Both the position numbers and the translations under genes were made by a program. Shown here one piece after another: positions 20,886-23,097 of a stretch of DNA of 23,097 bases (position 1 is its first letter; each line of letters starts with the position of its first letter). Below the pieces are notes generated by a model that saw only the letters and a program-made list of their open reading frames with translations, did no database searches and was not told where the DNA came from. The stretch is from Hypsibius dujardini (Eukaryota > Tardigrada > Eutardigrada > Parachela > Hypsibiidae), in contig LRSR01003803.1 of assembly GCA_001579985.1 (NCBI GenBank), positions 1 through 23,097 of the forward strand. The letters run 5' to 3'.

Positions 20886-23097
20886 ATGGACAAATCTACC
20901 GCCGCTATGGACGCATTCACAGCACGCAGTCTTCGCATCAGAATTCTACGTGGCGACCGGGACGCTTGTGACAGTTCGAGTCACATTCCAGCGGCTTTGA
21001 TCGTGGCGAATGAGTTCAGCAAGGCGAGCTCTTGTCAGTACGTGGAGACTGCATTCCGTGCTTTGGGATTCACGAAGGTCTCCGTGCATTCGGTTACGTT
21101 GAAAAACTGCCAGGCGACCTTGGAGGAATTTGTTCAGTACGGCCTTGCCCATGGGAATGAACCTTTCCTGTTGTTCTTCACGGATTGTGGGGTAAGTAGG
21201 CACGAGGAAAGAGCATTGAATAATTAATAATTACATGGTCAATAATATAGTACCGTTATTATCGTAATCAGATCATAATAATAAGCTAAAAAGCTAAAAC
21301 TTCTTAGTGAAAATATACTGTAAGTGCTTGCTACTGATGTTTAGATTTATTTAAATAAAGATTTAAAAATAGAATTTTATTTTAAACTAAAGATTTTCAG
21401 TTTGATTTTTAAACCTTTTTGTGTAACCATTTTTAAATCGGCAATGATTTTAAATCAAATTTGCTTTAGAAAATAGGGAAACTGTATTTATTTAAAATTC
21501 AAGCATATGTAGTTTAGTTTAAAATCCGGTTTTGGTCATGTGTTGATTTTAAATTTATTTTTAGTATAAATTCTAAATCTTTCTTTAAACTATTCTCTGC
21601 GTAATAGGCAAAAGGATCGAAATCGATGTTATCTCACGTGCATACAGAATGAAGGGTTCACCGCGCAATGCGCCACTGTTTAAAGTAAATATTAGAGTGG
21701 AAAGAAAAAAGGTTTTGTTAATGCGAAAGACAGGGTCAGTTCCATTCCATTTAGCATGTCAATTATTCAATACTGATTGGTTATGCGCCGGTGAAGCCCC
21801 ATTTCTCATTGCCGATGACACCTACCAATTTTGGGAACTTTGCTACGGCTTAATACATAGAAGACAGACAGATGCTCAAACAAGCCAAACAATCCAACGG
21901 CTGATCCTCAGCTGTTGATTATTGATTGCAAGGAAGTTAAAGTGCTGGCCAAAGTTATATTAATTGGCTCAAAGAAGACGCGATCTATGCAAACACAGTG
22001 CGATACAGATTTTTAATAAGTTCTTGCTTTTGTTTGCGCTTTTTTCTAGCTGGAAACGGATGGATTTCCCGGACTGACGGTTCTGCGAGAAATGGAAAAG
22101 AGTTCATTGGTCTTCACCGGAGCGGACGCGCTGTTCGAATCGACGACAGTAACGAAAACTAACCAAAAGGCCATGCTCATCTCAAAAGGTGTCTCGACTG
22201 CCGCATTCAAAGCGATCTCACTGGAAAACGTCGAGGCGGATGTTGCAGAGACCGCTCAGCGTTTGTCTTTCCCGTGGATTGTCAAACCGTCTGTCTCCTT
22301 TGCCGGTGTCGGCATATCCGCGAATTCTATCGTTCGCAGTGAGGCCGAAGCCGTTCGACAGATCAACGTTATCACCAAGGTATGATCAATTCGAAATTAG
22401 TGAACTAAAATATATAAATTGGAATTATACGGCAGAAAAATATTTTGCCCATTTACATTGGGATTTTCGTCCGCAGGTTCACTGTCGACAGTGTCTTGGA
22501 TAATAACACAATTTAGATCATTTAGTTTTTTATTACAATCGGCTTAGCAAAAAATAACCATTGACTTGGAACGTTTATCAAAGTTGAAACGCAGACAGGC
22601 CTCCGCTTCATTTTTTTAAATTAGTGCAATATTGATGATGACTTATAAAATGTCCTTCATTGGTGACTGAATCACATTTTTTTTGGCAAAATTTCAGTTT
22701 TGGGAAACATTGAAACATTCCATGTTTCCATTCCATAATTAAGCCCAAAAACGTTTTCACTTAAAGTAGTCACCGATGAAATATCGTCAATGGTACCATG
22801 TTGGTTGAACAAAATAAAACGGAGGCATTCTGCGTTCTCGCTTTAAAAATCGCGCGTGTGTCCGAAATTAATCTATTGATATTTTTCATGCAGTTAATAG
22901 GTCTTTTTTCCATCCATAGGAATTACCATTATGTCGAGGAACTTTTGTGGAAACGTTTCTACTCGGAAGGGAATTCACAGCTCTGGTCACGGGCAGTGCG
23001 GCCGCGGGTGTGAAGACCTACACTGTAGCTGAGCGGGTCTTTCGCTCCGACTTGACGCACGACCAACGGATCATCGACTTCGAACGAGGGATCACTC
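20886..23097 (+). CDS. D-Ala-D-Ala-ligase-like ATP-grasp enzyme, 5' part (3' end outside window)
   Basis: Exons are 20886-21191, 22050-22379 and 22920-beyond the window edge. Both introns are phase 0 GT-AG (859 and 540 nt). Exon 1 gives an N-terminal pre-ATP-grasp-like domain ending FLLFFTDCG. Exon 2 begins LETDGFPGLTVLREME and contains VFTGADALFE, then TVTKTNQKAMLISKGVST, then FPWIVKPSVSFAGVGIS. These match the 'DG-PG...ftGad-f---T-dK---K---gvpT...P-ivKPs-sygSvGis' order of Ddl-type ligases; K181 is the ATP-binding lysine. Exon 3 has FVETFLLGREFTALVTG and AERVF, matching the 'vEefi-GrEftv' strand. The C-terminal Mg/substrate region is outside the window, so the substrate cannot be judged. 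Animals lack peptidoglycan, so ligation of another amino acid or dipeptide is more likely than a cell-wall role. Spliceosomal introns argue against bacterial contamination. Confidence 0.82.

Noticed and set aside
21649-21918. 89-codon open frame inside intron 1 of the ATP-grasp gene
   Set aside because: It has no recognisable domain and no supporting splice borders, and the flanking exons join directly in phase 0 with continuous family motifs.

Overview
This is eukaryotic, almost certainly invertebrate animal, DNA. Coding sequence is broken into exons with GT-AG (and two GC-AG) borders, and introns run from about 70 to about 1540 nt. The genes encode animal signalling receptors, and the non-coding DNA carries microsatellites and foldback/MITE-like elements. 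A compact-genome ecdysozoan such as a tardigrade is my guess. No marker in the window proves it.

Layout: (1) 911-9705, minus strand: a complete 18-exon receptor-type guanylyl cyclase. Every exon junction is phase-compatible, and the exons sum to exactly 3096 nt (1031 aa). Domain order is signal peptide, ANF-type ligand-binding domain, Cys-containing juxtamembrane segment, one transmembrane helix, kinase homology domain, dimerisation coiled coil, cyclase catalytic domain. (2) 10377-14067, minus: a 3-exon class A (rhodopsin-like) GPCR, 401 aa. (3) 14068-17484: a 3.4-kb region without recognised genes, holding three inverted-repeat elements. (4) 17485-19041, plus: a second class A GPCR, 2 exons, 354 aa, arranged head-to-head with the first. 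Both GPCRs carry a phase-1 intron in intracellular loop 3 and share a TAFNV motif after TM1, so they may be related. (5) 19042-20885: mostly non-coding, with a TCTCTG hexamer array and a doubtful small secreted Cys-rich peptide gene. (6) 20886-23097, plus: the 5' three exons of a D-Ala-D-Ala-ligase-like ATP-grasp enzyme, running off the right edge. This is an unusual protein family for an animal.

The GPCRs and the cyclase are all membrane receptors and could act in chemosensory or peptide/amine signalling. Their adjacency alone does not show that they work together. The most notable points are the ATP-grasp gene, two GC-AG introns in one cyclase gene, a two-copy foldback element family with one copy inside the cyclase, an intronic array of degenerate palindromes, and complementary-strand CTGT/CAGA tracts in introns of two neighbouring receptor genes. 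All exon models come from reading the sequence by eye. No search or transcript data were available.
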